A stretch of 64,000 bases of DNA from Vibrio sinaloensis (lineage in GTDB: Bacteria > Pseudomonadota > Gammaproteobacteria > Enterobacterales > Vibrionaceae), in assembly GCF_023195835.1 (NCBI RefSeq), contig NZ_CP096199.1:62001-126000 (forward strand), in the 5' to 3' direction. The notes beneath the pieces are model-generated. The model made no database searches. It was not told the origin of the DNA and saw nothing but the letters and a program-made list of their open reading frames with translations. The position numbers and the translations under genes are program-made. Of the stretch, positions 50,016-59,067 are shown piece after piece (position 1 is the stretch's first letter; each line of letters begins with the position of its first letter).

Positions 50016-51221
50016 TTATGCGTCTAGTTTTTCCGCGACTGTCATCATTACTTGATGCGCAATTTGTTGCTTTGATGCAAGAGTAAGTGATTGCTTACCC
50101 TCTTTCCAGTATAAGGTGATTGCATTGTCGTTGCTATTAAAGCCTTGACCTGCAACAGAGACATCGTTAGCACAAATGAGATCCAGTCGTTTGTTAACCA
50201 GCTTACCGCGCGCGTAGCTTTCGACCTCTTGGGTCTCAGCCGCAAAGCCAACGGTAAAGGGTCTATTTTCGCTCAGAGCAGCTACAGCAGCGATGATGTC
50301 TGGGTTTTTCACCATAGTGATGGTCATTTGATCGCTATCATCGGTTTTCTTAATTTTTTGCTCTGCGACTGTGGCTGGGCGATAGTCGGCAACGGCAGCG
50401 CAGCCGATAAAAACATCGCTTTTACTTGCCAGCTGCATGGCCACATCATACATGCTTTGCGCGCTATTTACGTCGATGCGTTTGACGCCATAGGGCGTGG
50501 CTAAAGAGACGGGCCCTGCAATAAGTGTTACCTCAGCGCCCAGCTGATAGGCTGCTTGTGCTAAAGCAAAGCCCATTTTCCCTGAACTATGATTTGAAAT
50601 GTAACGCACAGGATCGATGGCTTCTCGGGTTGGCCCGGCGGTGATCACCACAGATTGGCCCTTGAGAGGTTTGTCAGCAAAAAATTGTTCACATCGTTCT
50701 ACCAACTGCATTGGTTCAAGCATTCTACCCGGGCCTACATCGCCACAAGCTTGCTCACCGGCTGCCGGGCCCCAAATATGCATACCACGACGCTCAAGTG
50801 TCGCTATGTTCTCTTGTGTCGCGACATTGCGATACATCTGCTGATTCATCGCTGGTGAGACTGCAACCGGTGAATCGGTCGCTAAGATAAGGGTTGTGAG
50901 TAAGTCGTTGCCCATACCGGCCGCTGTACGCGCAATGAGGTCGGCGGTGGCTGGCGCTAATAGAACCAAATCGGCCCACTTTGCCAGCTCGATATGGCCC
51001 ATAGAGGCCTCGGCAGCAGGGTCAAGTAAGCTATCTGAGACCGGTTTACCCGACACCGCCTGCATGGTGAGCGGGGTAATAAATTCTTTAGCCGCGTGGG
51101 TCATCACCACTTGAACTTCAGCGCCGCGCTCAATCAAGCGACGGGTGAGTTCGGCACATTTATAAGCCGCGATACCGCCGCTGATGCCTAAAAGGATCTT
51201 TTTACCTGCGAGTGTTTGCAT
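50016..51221 (-). CDS. coaBC: Bifunctional phosphopantothenoylcysteine decarboxylase/synthetase
   Basis: This is a two-step enzyme of coenzyme A synthesis. The flavin-dependent CoaC part (residues 1 to about 190) shows [14 protein letters not shown], the active His in [12 protein letters not shown], and PAMNQQMY. The Cys loop is [10 protein letters not shown]. The CoaB part (about 191-401) starts [19 protein letters not shown] and includes the nucleotide-binding segments AAVADYRP and KNPDIIA. The length is 401 residues. It is divergent from radC across a gap filled with CTAG heptamers. Confidence 0.98.
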   Translation of the reverse strand: MQTLAGKKILLGISGGIAAYKCAELTRRLIERGAEVQVVMTHAAKEFITPLTMQAVSGKPVSDSLLDPAAEASMGHIELAKWADLVLLAPATADLIARTAAGMGNDLLTTLILATDSPVAVSPAMNQQMYRNVATQENIATLERRGMHIWGPAAGEQACGDVGPGRMLEPMQLVERCEQFFADKPLKGQSVVITAGPTREAIDPVRYISNHSSGKMGFALAQAAYQLGAEVTLIAGPVSLATPYGVKRIDVNSAQSMYDVAMQLASKSDVFIGCAAVADYRPATVAEQKIKKTDDSDQMTITMVKNPDIIAAVAALSENRPFTVGFAAETQEVESYARGKLVNKRLDLICANDVSVAGQGFNSNDNAITLYWKEGKQSLTLASKQQIAHQVMMTVAEKLDA

Positions 51222-51270
51222 GATGATCTTCCTTAAAAATTCTGCCCGTAAGATATCACGGCTGAATGTT

Positions 51271-51383
51271 GAGTTCCTAGTTTTCTAGTGCCTAGTTCCT
51301 AGAGGTCGATTTCTAGGAACTAGGCACTGTTTTATCTAGGCACTAGGAACTGCTTTTCTCTAGGTACTGCTCTTTTCTAGAAA
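51271..51383. repeat. Heptamer block E between coaBC and radC, with 17-bp inverted repeat
   Basis: CTAG-headed units (CTAGTGC, CTAGTTC, CTAGAGG, CTAGGAA, CTAGGCA and others) occur about ten times. The core is a perfect inverted repeat with 17-bp arms (51287-51303 and 51312-51328) and an 8-bp spacer. A further partial copy lies at 51336-51351. The block sits in the 246-bp divergent promoter region. Confidence 0.9.
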
Positions 51384-51467
51384 CTCCTTTTCACTCTAAA
51401 AGCATACTTTTTTAAACAAGGAGTTTGATAGCGTCAACGCCAACTGAAAATGCCGATTGGAGGAAGT

Positions 51468-52136
51468 ATGAAAGGGCTACCTAAGGCGTCTATGCCGCGT
51501 GAGAAACTGCTTTCTCATGGTCCACAAGCTCTGACCGATGTTGAGTTGTTGGCTATTTTTCTGCGCACAGGCACGCAAGGAATGAATGTATTGGCACTTT
51601 CTGAACATTTAATTCACCAGTTTGGTTCATTGCGAGCCTTGTTTGCCGCCGACTTGGACAGTTTTTGTCAACAAAAAGGTTTGGGTGCAGCCAAGTATGT
51701 TCAGCTTCAAGCCGTGCTGGAACTGACTCAACGCTATTTAAGTGAAACCCTTAAGAGAGGCAGTGTATTGACCAGCCCCGAACAAACTAAGCTGTATTTG
51801 TGTGGGCTTTTACGTGACAAACAGCGTGAAGAGTTCTACGTCCTGTTTTTAGATAATCAACATCGGGTGATCTGTGGTGAATCCTTGTTTCAAGGCACAA
51901 TCGACGCCGCTTCTGTTTATCCACGAGAAGTGGTAAAGCGCGCCCTAGAGCATAATGCTGCCGCCATCATTGTCGCACACAATCACCCATCGGGTATCGC
52001 CGAGCCGAGTCAGAGTGACCGCCGGATCACCCGGCGAATCATAGATGCACTCGCGCTGGTGGACATTCGTCTCCTCGATCATTTTGTCGTTGGAGATGGA
52101 GAGGTGGTGTCCTTTGCGGAGCGTGGATGGATTTGA
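51468..52136 (+). CDS. radC: RadC family JAMM/MPN+ protein
   Basis: This 222-residue protein has an N-terminal helix-hairpin-helix region (about residues 1-75) and a C-terminal MPN+ domain with the metal-binding motif [14 protein letters not shown]. The old DNA-repair role of RadC was withdrawn and the function remains open. The ATG at 51468 follows GGAGG at five bases; the frame extends six codons upstream. The order coaBC/radC/rpmB/rpmG/mutM/coaD is conserved with E. coli. A heptamer array follows the stop. Confidence 0.95.
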   Translation: MKGLPKASMPREKLLSHGPQALTDVELLAIFLRTGTQGMNVLALSEHLIHQFGSLRALFAADLDSFCQQKGLGAAKYVQLQAVLELTQRYLSETLKRGSVLTSPEQTKLYLCGLLRDKQREEFYVLFLDNQHRVICGESLFQGTIDAASVYPREVVKRALEHNAAAIIVAHNHPSGIAEPSQSDRRITRRIIDALALVDIRLLDHFVVGDGEVVSFAERGWI

Positions 52137-52138
52137 TT

Positions 52139-52163
52139 ATAGTAACGAGTAACGAGTAACGAT
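52139..52163 (+). repeat. Heptamer array F1 behind radC (unit GAGTAAC)
   Basis: About three copies of GAGTAAC begin five bases after the radC stop codon. In the direction of radC the unit reads TAACGAG, the same NNNCGAG form as the arrays behind recG, trmH, lpxM and coaD. Confidence 0.85.
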
Positions 52164-52237
52164 AGAATTGAGTTATCTTCTTCATCTATCGACACATTCT
52201 CGCTCAAAATTAGCACCTGAAAGCCCTAAGCTGTTTA

Positions 52238-52265
52238 CTCGCAACTCGTATCTCGTCGCTAGTGA
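52238..52265. repeat. Heptamer block F2 mixing CTCG and CTAG units
   Basis: Four 7-bp units in exact phase read CTCGCAA, CTCGTAT, CTCGTCG and CTAGTGA. The block is short but joins the CTCG and CTAG forms in one array. Confidence 0.75.
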
Positions 52266-52405
52266 CTATCACTTTCTGTGATTTTGTTTAAGTTTTGGTT
52301 GTGGGAACGCCGAATTCTGCTACAATCGCCCGACATTTTTTTGAACTATTATCAGCTCTGCCTAAAAAAGATCACGAAAACCTGTAAAAAGGATCTGTTC
52401 GGGTC

Positions 52406-52434
52406 TTGAGCAATGCTACTCAAGTTAGTATAAT
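52406..52434 (+). promoter_or_regulatory. Sigma-70 promoter of rpmB-rpmG
   Basis: TTGAGC and a perfect TATAAT are separated by 17 bp, followed by a GC-rich discriminator (GCGCGAC) as expected for a growth-rate- and ppGpp-controlled ribosomal protein promoter. The transcript should start near 52441, leaving a leader of about 135 bases. Confidence 0.8.
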
Positions 52435-52575
52435 GCGCGACCTTTGATAGCCTTGTATGGGTTTCCATAGCGGTATAAGACCTCGAAATTCTTTTGAGAA
52501 TAGCTTCTTTGAGAACTAGAGAGGTTCGGCCACCAAGGTTGATATCGAGCTGAAACGATTTTGGAGAAGACATTC

Positions 52576-52812
52576 ATGTCACGAGTATGCCAAGTAACTG
52601 GTAAGCGTCCAGTAACGGGTAACAACCGTTCACACGCACGCAATGCTACTAAGCGTCGTTTTCTGCCGAACCTACAAACTCATCGTTTCTGGGTAGAGAG
52701 CGAAAAACGTTTTGTTAAACTACGCCTATCTGCTAAAGGTATGCGTATCATCGATAAGAAAGGCATCGATGCTGTTCTTGTTGATATCCGTGCAAACGGC
52801 GTAAACGTTTAA
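52576..52812 (+). CDS. rpmB: 50S ribosomal protein L28
   Basis: This 78-residue large-subunit protein begins [20 protein letters not shown], the L28 signature. The ATG at 52576 follows GGAG at nine bases; the open frame begins five codons earlier. It lies 13 bp before rpmG in the standard two-gene operon. Confidence 0.98.
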   Translation: MSRVCQVTGKRPVTGNNRSHARNATKRRFLPNLQTHRFWVESEKRFVKLRLSAKGMRIIDKKGIDAVLVDIRANGVNV

Positions 52813-52825
52813 GAGGAAATAGACA

Positions 52826-52996
52826 ATGGCAAAGAAAGGCGTACGTGAGAAAATCCGTCTAGTATCTTCTGCAGGTACTGGTCACTTCTACACGACTGAT
52901 AAGAACAAGCGTAACATGCCAGGCAAATTTGAGATCAAAAAGTTTGATCCAGTAGTTCGCCAGCACGTTATGTACAAAGAAGCGAAAATCAAGTAA
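52826..52996 (+). CDS. rpmG: 50S ribosomal protein L33
   Basis: This 56-residue protein begins [20 protein letters not shown] and ends MYKEAKIK. It has no CxxC pairs, so it is the zinc-independent form, as in E. coli. AGAGGAAA precedes the ATG. It is co-transcribed with rpmB and followed by a terminator. Confidence 0.98.
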
Positions 52997-53037
52997 TTGA
53001 TGCTTTTTTGAACTTCCTCTGGGAAGCGTGAATTAGA

Positions 53038-53070
53038 AACCCAATCATAGCAATATGGTTGGGTTTTTTA
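53038..53070 (+). terminator. Terminator of rpmB-rpmG
   Basis: The stem AACCCAATCAT/ATGGTTGGGTT (one mismatch) with a short loop is followed by a T-run. Confidence 0.87.
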
Positions 53071-53085
53071 TTTTGGAGAGAAGGA

Positions 53086-53200
53086 ACGGGCTACGCCCTC
53101 CGGGAACGGACTTCGTCCTCTAGAGCACTGCGTTCCGAGTTCGGGCTTCGCCCTGCGAGTAGCTAGAGTTGACACCTTAACCATTGTCAATCAACGTTAG
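53086..53200. repeat. Palindromic unit cluster between rpmG and the DUF-like gene
   Basis: GGGCTACGCCC, GGACTTCGTCC and GGGCTTCGCCC follow one another, then a GTTGAC/GTCAATCAAC stem resembling the terminator stems at recG and lpxM. The layout is like the cysQ-recG gap but without a tandem heptamer array. Confidence 0.65.
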
Positions 53201-53272
53201 CTCTACAGCTCTCGCCTATCTACCCCTTTTCTGCTACTTTTGAGTCAGTTAAAGGCAGAGAAGTCAGACACT

Positions 53273-53761
53273 ATGCGAGTTTCCCCTTCACGTCGTAGAC
53301 GTTGGAACAACATCCTTATGTTAGGCATTATTGCGTTTATCGCTTTGCTTAACCTTCCTACTTTGATCAAAACCTATCTGCTTGAGCCGACCGTGGTTGA
53401 AAGCCCTTATCCATATCTGTTGAACCCTCAGGCAGAGTTACAGGCATTACATTTCTCTGATTGGTCATTGGAGAAAAACCAAGGACGTTGGCGCAGTACC
53501 ATTGCCACTGCAATACCGGAACAAGAGCTGGCGCAGCGCTGGATAAGCCTCGTCGGTACTGAAGTGACGTCAGAAAACTTTGATAGTTTGAAGCCGCAAC
53601 TGGGCTCACCTAGCTCCATAGAGGCTTGGTATCTTGATCAGGAAGAGCCGCAAAGGATAACCTACTACCAAACCCCTCAGTTTTGGCTGCTCAACAATTG
53701 GCAAGATAAGTGGATAGCGATCTCGGTGGCCAGTGAGTATCTTGTTCCGAGCGAACTTTAA
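53273..53761 (+). CDS. Hypothetical single-pass inner-membrane protein (162 aa)
   Basis: I do not recognise a family. A basic N-terminus (MRVSPSRRRRWNN) precedes one hydrophobic segment (about residues 14-36, ILMLGIIAFIALLNLPTLI). A periplasmic domain of about 125 residues, rich in Trp, Ser and Leu, follows; positive-inside topology is clear. The start could also be the TTG at 53240. It lies between rpmG and mutM, where E. coli has no extra gene, and has its own gap on both sides. Base composition is not obviously foreign. Confidence 0.75.
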   Translation: MRVSPSRRRRWNNILMLGIIAFIALLNLPTLIKTYLLEPTVVESPYPYLLNPQAELQALHFSDWSLEKNQGRWRSTIATAIPEQELAQRWISLVGTEVTSENFDSLKPQLGSPSSIEAWYLDQEEPQRITYYQTPQFWLLNNWQDKWIAISVASEYLVPSEL

Positions 53762-53805
53762 TCACCTTGATTTACTCTATTCACCAAGGAACAATCTAAA
53801 AAAAA

Positions 53806-53827
53806 CTCGAAACTCGAAACTAGGAAC
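53806..53827. repeat. Heptamer block G directly upstream of mutM
   Basis: CTCGAAA, CTCGAAA and CTAGGAA lie in exact seven-base phase. The AGGA inside the last unit is seven bases before the mutM ATG and is the only good ribosome-binding site there. Confidence 0.8.
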
Positions 53828-53832
53828 TTTCC

Positions 53833-54639
53833 ATGCCAGAACTGCCTGAAGTAGAAGTAAGTAAAATGGGGATTTCGCCTCATTTAATTGGTCAAACTGT
53901 CGCTAAGTTGACTTTTCGCACTCCAAAGCTGCGTTGGGATATACCCCAGGAGTTACAGCAAATGGAGGGGCAGGTGATTCGTAATATCTCACGACGAGCC
54001 AAATACCTATTGATAGAAACTGACGTTGGAACAGCCATTGTCCATTTGGGTATGTCTGGCTCTTTACGGGTTTTGGATGCCGAAATCGCGCCTGCTAAGC
54101 ATGATCACGTCGATCTCAAACTCACCAACGGTAAGGTACTGCGCTACAACGATCCAAGGCGTTTTGGCGCTTGGCTATGGACAGAGGATGGCACTCACTC
54201 TGCCCTCGGTAATATGGGGCCAGAGCCATTAACACCGGAGTTCAACGCTGACTATGTGGCTGAAAAGGCGGTAAATAAACGCGTCGCTGTCAAGCAGTTC
54301 ATTATGGATAACAAAGTGGTTGTGGGGGTAGGCAACATCTACGCCAATGAATCGTTATTTAGTGCGCGGATTCATCCTGCTCGACCTGCGGGAAAGGTTA
54401 CTGAAAAAGAGTGGGGATTGCTGGTTAAAGAGATAAAGGGCGTGTTGGATACCGCGATCAAACAAGGTGGAACCACCTTAAAAGACTTTGCTCAAGCTGA
54501 TGGAAAACCAGGCTATTTTGCCCAAGAGTTACAAGTCTATGGCAAGGCGGGTGAGCCATGCCCAAGCTGCGAAGAACGGATTGAAGAGCAAAAAATTGGT
54601 CAACGCAATACGTTTTTTTGTCGTCAATGCCAAGCATAG
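53833..54639 (+). CDS. mutM: Formamidopyrimidine-DNA glycosylase
   Basis: This bifunctional glycosylase/lyase removes 8-oxoguanine and FaPy lesions. The catalytic N-terminus is [10 protein letters not shown] (Pro1 nucleophile and Glu2). [18 protein letters not shown] and [12 protein letters not shown] are family segments. The C-terminal zinc finger has CPSC and CRQC. The length is 268 residues. The start is fixed by the need for Pro after Met. A heptamer unit supplies its ribosome-binding site. Confidence 0.98.
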   Translation: MPELPEVEVSKMGISPHLIGQTVAKLTFRTPKLRWDIPQELQQMEGQVIRNISRRAKYLLIETDVGTAIVHLGMSGSLRVLDAEIAPAKHDHVDLKLTNGKVLRYNDPRRFGAWLWTEDGTHSALGNMGPEPLTPEFNADYVAEKAVNKRVAVKQFIMDNKVVVGVGNIYANESLFSARIHPARPAGKVTEKEWGLLVKEIKGVLDTAIKQGGTTLKDFAQADGKPGYFAQELQVYGKAGEPCPSCEERIEEQKIGQRNTFFCRQCQA

Positions 54640-54694
54640 AGCCGTGAGCAGCGAGTTAAAACGGTTGAAACAAGCGGATGGGTGTATATAGTTT

Positions 54695-54737
54695 CTCGCT
54701 ACTCGCTACTCGCTACTCGCTACTCGCTACTCGCTAC
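54695..54737 (-). repeat. Heptamer array H behind coaD (unit CTCGCTA)
   Basis: About six copies of the unit run directly into the coaD stop codon (54738-54740). In the coaD sense the unit reads TAGCGAG. The gap between mutM and coaD (convergent) is only 98 bp and nearly half of it is this array. Confidence 0.96.
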
Positions 54738-55262
<525 letters not shown>

Positions 55263-55336
55263 TCAATACTAACAAAAAGGCTCACAATTACCCAATGAAG
55301 CCGTTATCATTGGGGCAAAGTAGACAATTGGATGGG

Positions 55337-56374
55337 ATGATGAAAAAGATACTGGTTGTGCGTAATGATAAAATTGGTGACTTTATGCTCGCTTGGCCAA
55401 GCTTTGCGATGTTGAAGCAGTCGATGCCAGATTCTCATATCACAGCGTTAGTCCCGAACTATACTGTAGCGCTAGCTGAACTGTGTCCTTGGATTGATAG
55501 TGTTCTCGTTGATCCAACCGAGAAAAGTGACAAAGCAAAGCAAGCTGAGTTAGTGCAACAGATTCGCGCCGAAAAGTTTGATGCATCCATTAATCTGTTT
55601 TCCACTACGTATAACGCCAAACTGGTCTGGAAAGGTAAGATTCCTTATCGCCTAGCCCCTGCGACAAAACTAGCGCAGATTTTCTACAACAAGCGTATCA
55701 AGCAGAAACGATCGCAATCGGCTAAACCAGAGTTTGAATATAACCTCGATCTTATTCGCGCCTTCTTAACTGACAACCAAGTCAAAGTTGTCGAACCTTG
55801 TGCGCCTTATCTTTCGTTTAGCGAGCAGAAGATTGCGGAACAAAAAACGAAACTGGCGCAGCAATTGAACTTGAATATGAGTAAGCCTTGGATTTATGTC
55901 CATGCGGGGAGTGGAGGGTCTGCGAATAATCTCTCTCTAGAGCAATATACTCAGCTAGTGTGCGGTTTAGAGGGCGAGTTTGAAGTCGTGCTGACCGCAG
56001 GACCAGGTGAGGAAAAGAAGGCTTTTGAGTTGCAGACACTACTGGCTGAGAGAGGGCGAGGTTCAGCGCTGTACGATAAAAATGATGGCTTAGTGGATTT
56101 TGCTCGTTCTATCGCTTGCGCCGATATGTTTATCGCCGGCTCTACTGGCCCACTGCATATCGCAGCGGCGATAGATGTGCCGACTATTGGCTTCTTCCCA
56201 AGTAAACGCTCAGCAACGCCACTGCGCTGGAAACCAATCAATTCGGAAGGTAAGCATATCGCCTTTTGCCCGCCTAAAGCGGATGATAAAGCCAGCCAGG
56301 AAGATATGGCGCGTATTGATATTACTCAGGTTTTAGTAGAACTGAAACCGTGGGTGCAGACAATACTGAAATGA
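55337..56374 (+). CDS. Glycosyltransferase family 9 (heptosyltransferase-type)
   Basis: This GT9 enzyme of 345 residues is probably for the lipopolysaccharide core. The N-terminal Rossmann motif is ILVVRNDKIGDFMLAWP, and the C-terminal nucleotide-sugar region contains FIAGSTGPLHIAAAIDVPTIG with the family Gly-Pro-His cluster. I start at ATG 55337; ATG 55340 is equally possible, and the frame reaches 55295. It lies beside coaD, as the first gene of the Vibrio core (wav) locus usually does. The exact sugar and acceptor cannot be read. Confidence 0.85.
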   Translation: MMKKILVVRNDKIGDFMLAWPSFAMLKQSMPDSHITALVPNYTVALAELCPWIDSVLVDPTEKSDKAKQAELVQQIRAEKFDASINLFSTTYNAKLVWKGKIPYRLAPATKLAQIFYNKRIKQKRSQSAKPEFEYNLDLIRAFLTDNQVKVVEPCAPYLSFSEQKIAEQKTKLAQQLNLNMSKPWIYVHAGSGGSANNLSLEQYTQLVCGLEGEFEVVLTAGPGEEKKAFELQTLLAERGRGSALYDKNDGLVDFARSIACADMFIAGSTGPLHIAAAIDVPTIGFFPSKRSATPLRWKPINSEGKHIAFCPPKADDKASQEDMARIDITQVLVELKPWVQTILK

Positions 56375-56375
56375 T

Positions 56376-56398
56376 AAAGGGCTCTGATGAGCCCTTTT
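56376..56398. terminator. Terminator between the GT9 and GT2 genes
   Basis: The hairpin AAAGGGCTC-TGAT-GAGCCCTTTT lies between convergent genes and could work in both directions. Confidence 0.85.
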
Positions 56399-56416
56399 AT
56401 GCGTTTGTGATGGTAA

Positions 56417-57202
56417 TTACTTATAGTGGGGATCGTTGTCACGAGCCCATAAGTCTGCGTACTTAACAAAGGTCGAATGAGCGGAAAGTAATGCGATCAG
56501 GAAGCCTTGTTTACCATCGAGAAAACCACGTTTGAGCAGGTACATCTTCAGAAAACAGCCTAGCGCATGAACAATCCCTTGAGATAGAGAAGCTTTCTTC
56601 CCACGGGCTTGGCGTTGGTCTGCCCACGCTTTGGCATAGCCTGCAGACTTAACTAAATAGTGATTGAGGTTCTGATACGAGTAGTGAAGGATATCACCAT
56701 CCAGCTCTGCTACCTGGCAGCCTTGCGGAATAATCACAGACTCATGTACAAGGTTGTCGTTGTACTTGGTCAACTTATTTGGATAGAGGCGTACATGACG
56801 ATAATACCAGCCTGAGTGCTTGAGGAAACGACCAAATACCCAAGTGAGTTCGTTAAGATTGAACACTGTATTCTGTGGAGGATTTTCTAGCATAGTCAGG
56901 ATGTTATCACGCAAGGTGTCATCAATACGCTCATCGGCATCGACCGCTAAAATCCAATCACTGGTCGCATAACTCTGGGCCAGCTGCTTCTGTTTGCCAA
57001 ACCCTGGCCACTCGGCATTAACATAAAAATGCTCGGTATATTCTCGGGCGATAGATTCAGTATTATCTGTACTACCTGAGTCAACGATGACTATCTCATC
57101 GACCCAACGTAAGCTCTCCAGACAGTCGCGCAGACTGTCCTGCTCATTTTTAGTGATGATAACGGCGGCAATCGTCGCTCGGTTTTGACTGGCTTGATTC
57201 AT
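56417..57202 (-). CDS. Glycosyltransferase family 2 (WaaE/LgtF type)
   Basis: This 261-residue GT-A enzyme resembles WaaE/LgtF beta-1,4-glucosyltransferases that add glucose to heptose I of the inner core. Motifs are [35 protein letters not shown], the DxD-like AVDADERI, and [10 protein letters not shown] hydrophobic C-terminal segment near [10 protein letters not shown] suggests membrane association. Its start overlaps the stop of the upstream heptosyltransferase by 4 bp (ATGA), so the two are coupled. Confidence 0.88.
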   Translation of the reverse strand: MNQASQNRATIAAVIITKNEQDSLRDCLESLRWVDEIVIVDSGSTDNTESIAREYTEHFYVNAEWPGFGKQKQLAQSYATSDWILAVDADERIDDTLRDNILTMLENPPQNTVFNLNELTWVFGRFLKHSGWYYRHVRLYPNKLTKYNDNLVHESVIIPQGCQVAELDGDILHYSYQNLNHYLVKSAGYAKAWADQRQARGKKASLSQGIVHALGCFLKMYLLKRGFLDGKQGFLIALLSAHSTFVKYADLWARDNDPHYK

Positions 57203-58254
57203 AATAATGACTCTTTTTCGCAGACCAAGTCGAACATGGCGATGACTTGATAAGAAGTAATTCTATTCATGGCTTGTTTGTCTTTAACTCGTGAGCGCCA
57301 ACTCAGTTGCTCAGCAGATTGCCCCGTTTGTTCTTCGATCGCCTGTTGCCAAACACTGACCACATAGTTGAGATACTGATAAGGGCCGGTTCGCTGAGGG
57401 TTATGGTGTGCGTACAAGCCGATCACTGGTGTGTTCATCGCATTCGCCATATGGGCAGGGCCAGTATCGGGCGCGATGACCAAATTACACTTGTCTAATA
57501 AAGCGAGCATCTGCATCAGTGAACTTTTCCCGACAAGGTTGGTCACCTCACCTTGGCTCAGATCTACAACTTGTTCAGCCAAGTCTGTCTCAACTTTCGC
57601 CGGGCTGCCAGCTAAGATGATGTTCCAACCTTTACTGTGCGCATGCTGGATAAGCTCGCTATAGCCTTGCGCATGCCAGTTTTTATATGACTTGCTCGCT
57701 CCAGGTACCAGTACCAAATTACGTTTACTGGCATCTAAGTGATTTTCTGCCCAGCTGGCATCTTGCTGTGTATAACCTAATTGCCACTTTGGCGTTATAT
57801 CCTCGATACCCAAGTGGCCGGCAAAAGCCATCAAACCGTCGAGAACATGAGGTTTGTCAGGTGAGGGGACTTTGATATTAGTGAACAGGGTTTGGAAGTC
57901 TTGACTACGTTTAGCATCAAAACCCAGTTTGTATCTCGCTTTGATGCCCAAAGTCGCGATACTGGCTCGAAAGGCATACTGCATATGAAGTAACGCATCG
58001 AAACGACGACCTTTTAGTTTCGCCCAGAGTTGTTGATAGGCGCGCCAGCCCTGTTTTTTATCAAAAACAATCAGTTCGACGCCATCAATACTCTCAAGCA
58101 ACTTAGCTTCAAGCGCTCCCGTTATCCAGGTTATTTTAGTTGTTGGCCACTGATGCTGAATGGCCTGGACCGCCGCGATGGTATTGCACACATCGCCAAT
58201 GGCTGAAAGGCGCAATATACAAAGAGATTGTGGAGCGGTATCAAATAGGGCCAT
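57199..58254 (-). CDS. Glycosyltransferase family 9, OpsX-like heptosyltransferase
   Basis: This 351-residue GT9 protein is close in pattern to OpsX, the heptosyltransferase I used in species that phosphorylate Kdo with KdkA. Motifs are [31 protein letters not shown], and [23 protein letters not shown] (given here in family order, residues about 261-283). Its position divergent from kdkA fits: a single Kdo with phosphate is the acceptor for OpsX. It is coupled to the downstream GT2 gene. Confidence 0.87.
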   Translation of the reverse strand: MALFDTAPQSLCILRLSAIGDVCNTIAAVQAIQHQWPTTKITWITGALEAKLLESIDGVELIVFDKKQGWRAYQQLWAKLKGRRFDALLHMQYAFRASIATLGIKARYKLGFDAKRSQDFQTLFTNIKVPSPDKPHVLDGLMAFAGHLGIEDITPKWQLGYTQQDASWAENHLDASKRNLVLVPGASKSYKNWHAQGYSELIQHAHSKGWNIILAGSPAKVETDLAEQVVDLSQGEVTNLVGKSSLMQMLALLDKCNLVIAPDTGPAHMANAMNTPVIGLYAHHNPQRTGPYQYLNYVVSVWQQAIEEQTGQSAEQLSWRSRVKDKQAMNRITSYQVIAMFDLVCEKESLL

Positions 58255-58359
58255 GGTGTCGAGTAACTTATTGTTAGTGATATCGAATTATGCAGAGCTA
58301 ACGAATAAATGTAAAATAGAACCGATTTTCGCCAACTTTAGGTCGCTTTGCTAAATACA

Positions 58360-59067
58360 ATGAAGAGTGTCACCGAGAACAACCAAACGTTTTGGTATGA
58401 TGAACAGCTGCTGAAAGAGCCTGTAGAAAAGGCCTTTGATGCCCAGTATTGGCAAGATGCGGGCAAAGTGATTGGCAGTGCCACTGGGCGAGGTACCACT
58501 TGGTTTGTACAAACAGAAACCGTTGCGGCTGCATTACGCCACTATCGCCGTGGTGGGCTGTTTGGCAAACTGGTCGCAGACAGTTACTGGTTTAATGGTT
58601 GGGAGAAAACTCGCAGTTATCAGGAGTTTCAGCTTTTGCAGCAACTGAGAAACTGCGGCGTCAATGTGCCAAGACCGATAGCCGCACGTGCTGTGCGTAA
58701 TGGGCTAACGTACCGCGCTGATTTGTTAAGTGAAAAGGTCGCGAACGCTCGTGACTTAGTAGCTGTACTAAAAGATGCACCGCTCAGCGCTGAAATGTAC
58801 CAAAAAATTGGCCAAGAAATCAGAAAAATGCATGACGCCCAAGTCAATCACACTGATCTTAATATTCACAATATCCTAATCGATGACCAGCAACAGGTTT
58901 GGATCATCGATTTTGACAAGTGTTACCAACAATCGGGCGAAGGTTGGAAGCAAGCGAACCTAGAGAGATTGAAGCGATCGTTGGTGAAAGAGGTAGGCAA
59001 GCGTAATATTTTGTGGCAACAGAGTGACTGGCAACCACTTTTTGAAGGCTACCTGTCAAACATTTAG
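58360..59067 (+). CDS. kdkA: 3-deoxy-D-manno-octulosonic acid (Kdo) kinase
   Basis: KdkA phosphorylates the single Kdo residue of the core at the inner face of the membrane. It is a protein-kinase-like fold with HTDLNIHNILID as catalytic loop and IIDFDKC as the DFG-like motif. The N-terminal ATP-binding region includes GRGTTWFV and HYRRGGLFG. The start at 58360 (MKSVTENNQ) gives 235 residues; no clear ribosome-binding site is seen. It overlaps the convergent wavE by 4 bp, with interlocking stop codons. Confidence 0.95.
   Translation: MKSVTENNQTFWYDEQLLKEPVEKAFDAQYWQDAGKVIGSATGRGTTWFVQTETVAAALRHYRRGGLFGKLVADSYWFNGWEKTRSYQEFQLLQQLRNCGVNVPRPIAARAVRNGLTYRADLLSEKVANARDLVAVLKDAPLSAEMYQKIGQEIRKMHDAQVNHTDLNIHNILIDDQQQVWIIDFDKCYQQSGEGWKQANLERLKRSLVKEVGKRNILWQQSDWQPLFEGYLSNI

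Larger units (their letters stand above)
52137..52575. other. Intergenic region radC-rpmB: heptamers, promoters and long rpmB leader
   Basis: This 439-bp gap contains heptamer arrays F1 and F2, a candidate promoter near 52293-52326 (TTGTGG, 16 bp, TACAAT), a strong promoter at 52406-52434, and a leader of about 135 bases before rpmB. No protein-coding gene is supported. Confidence 0.7.
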
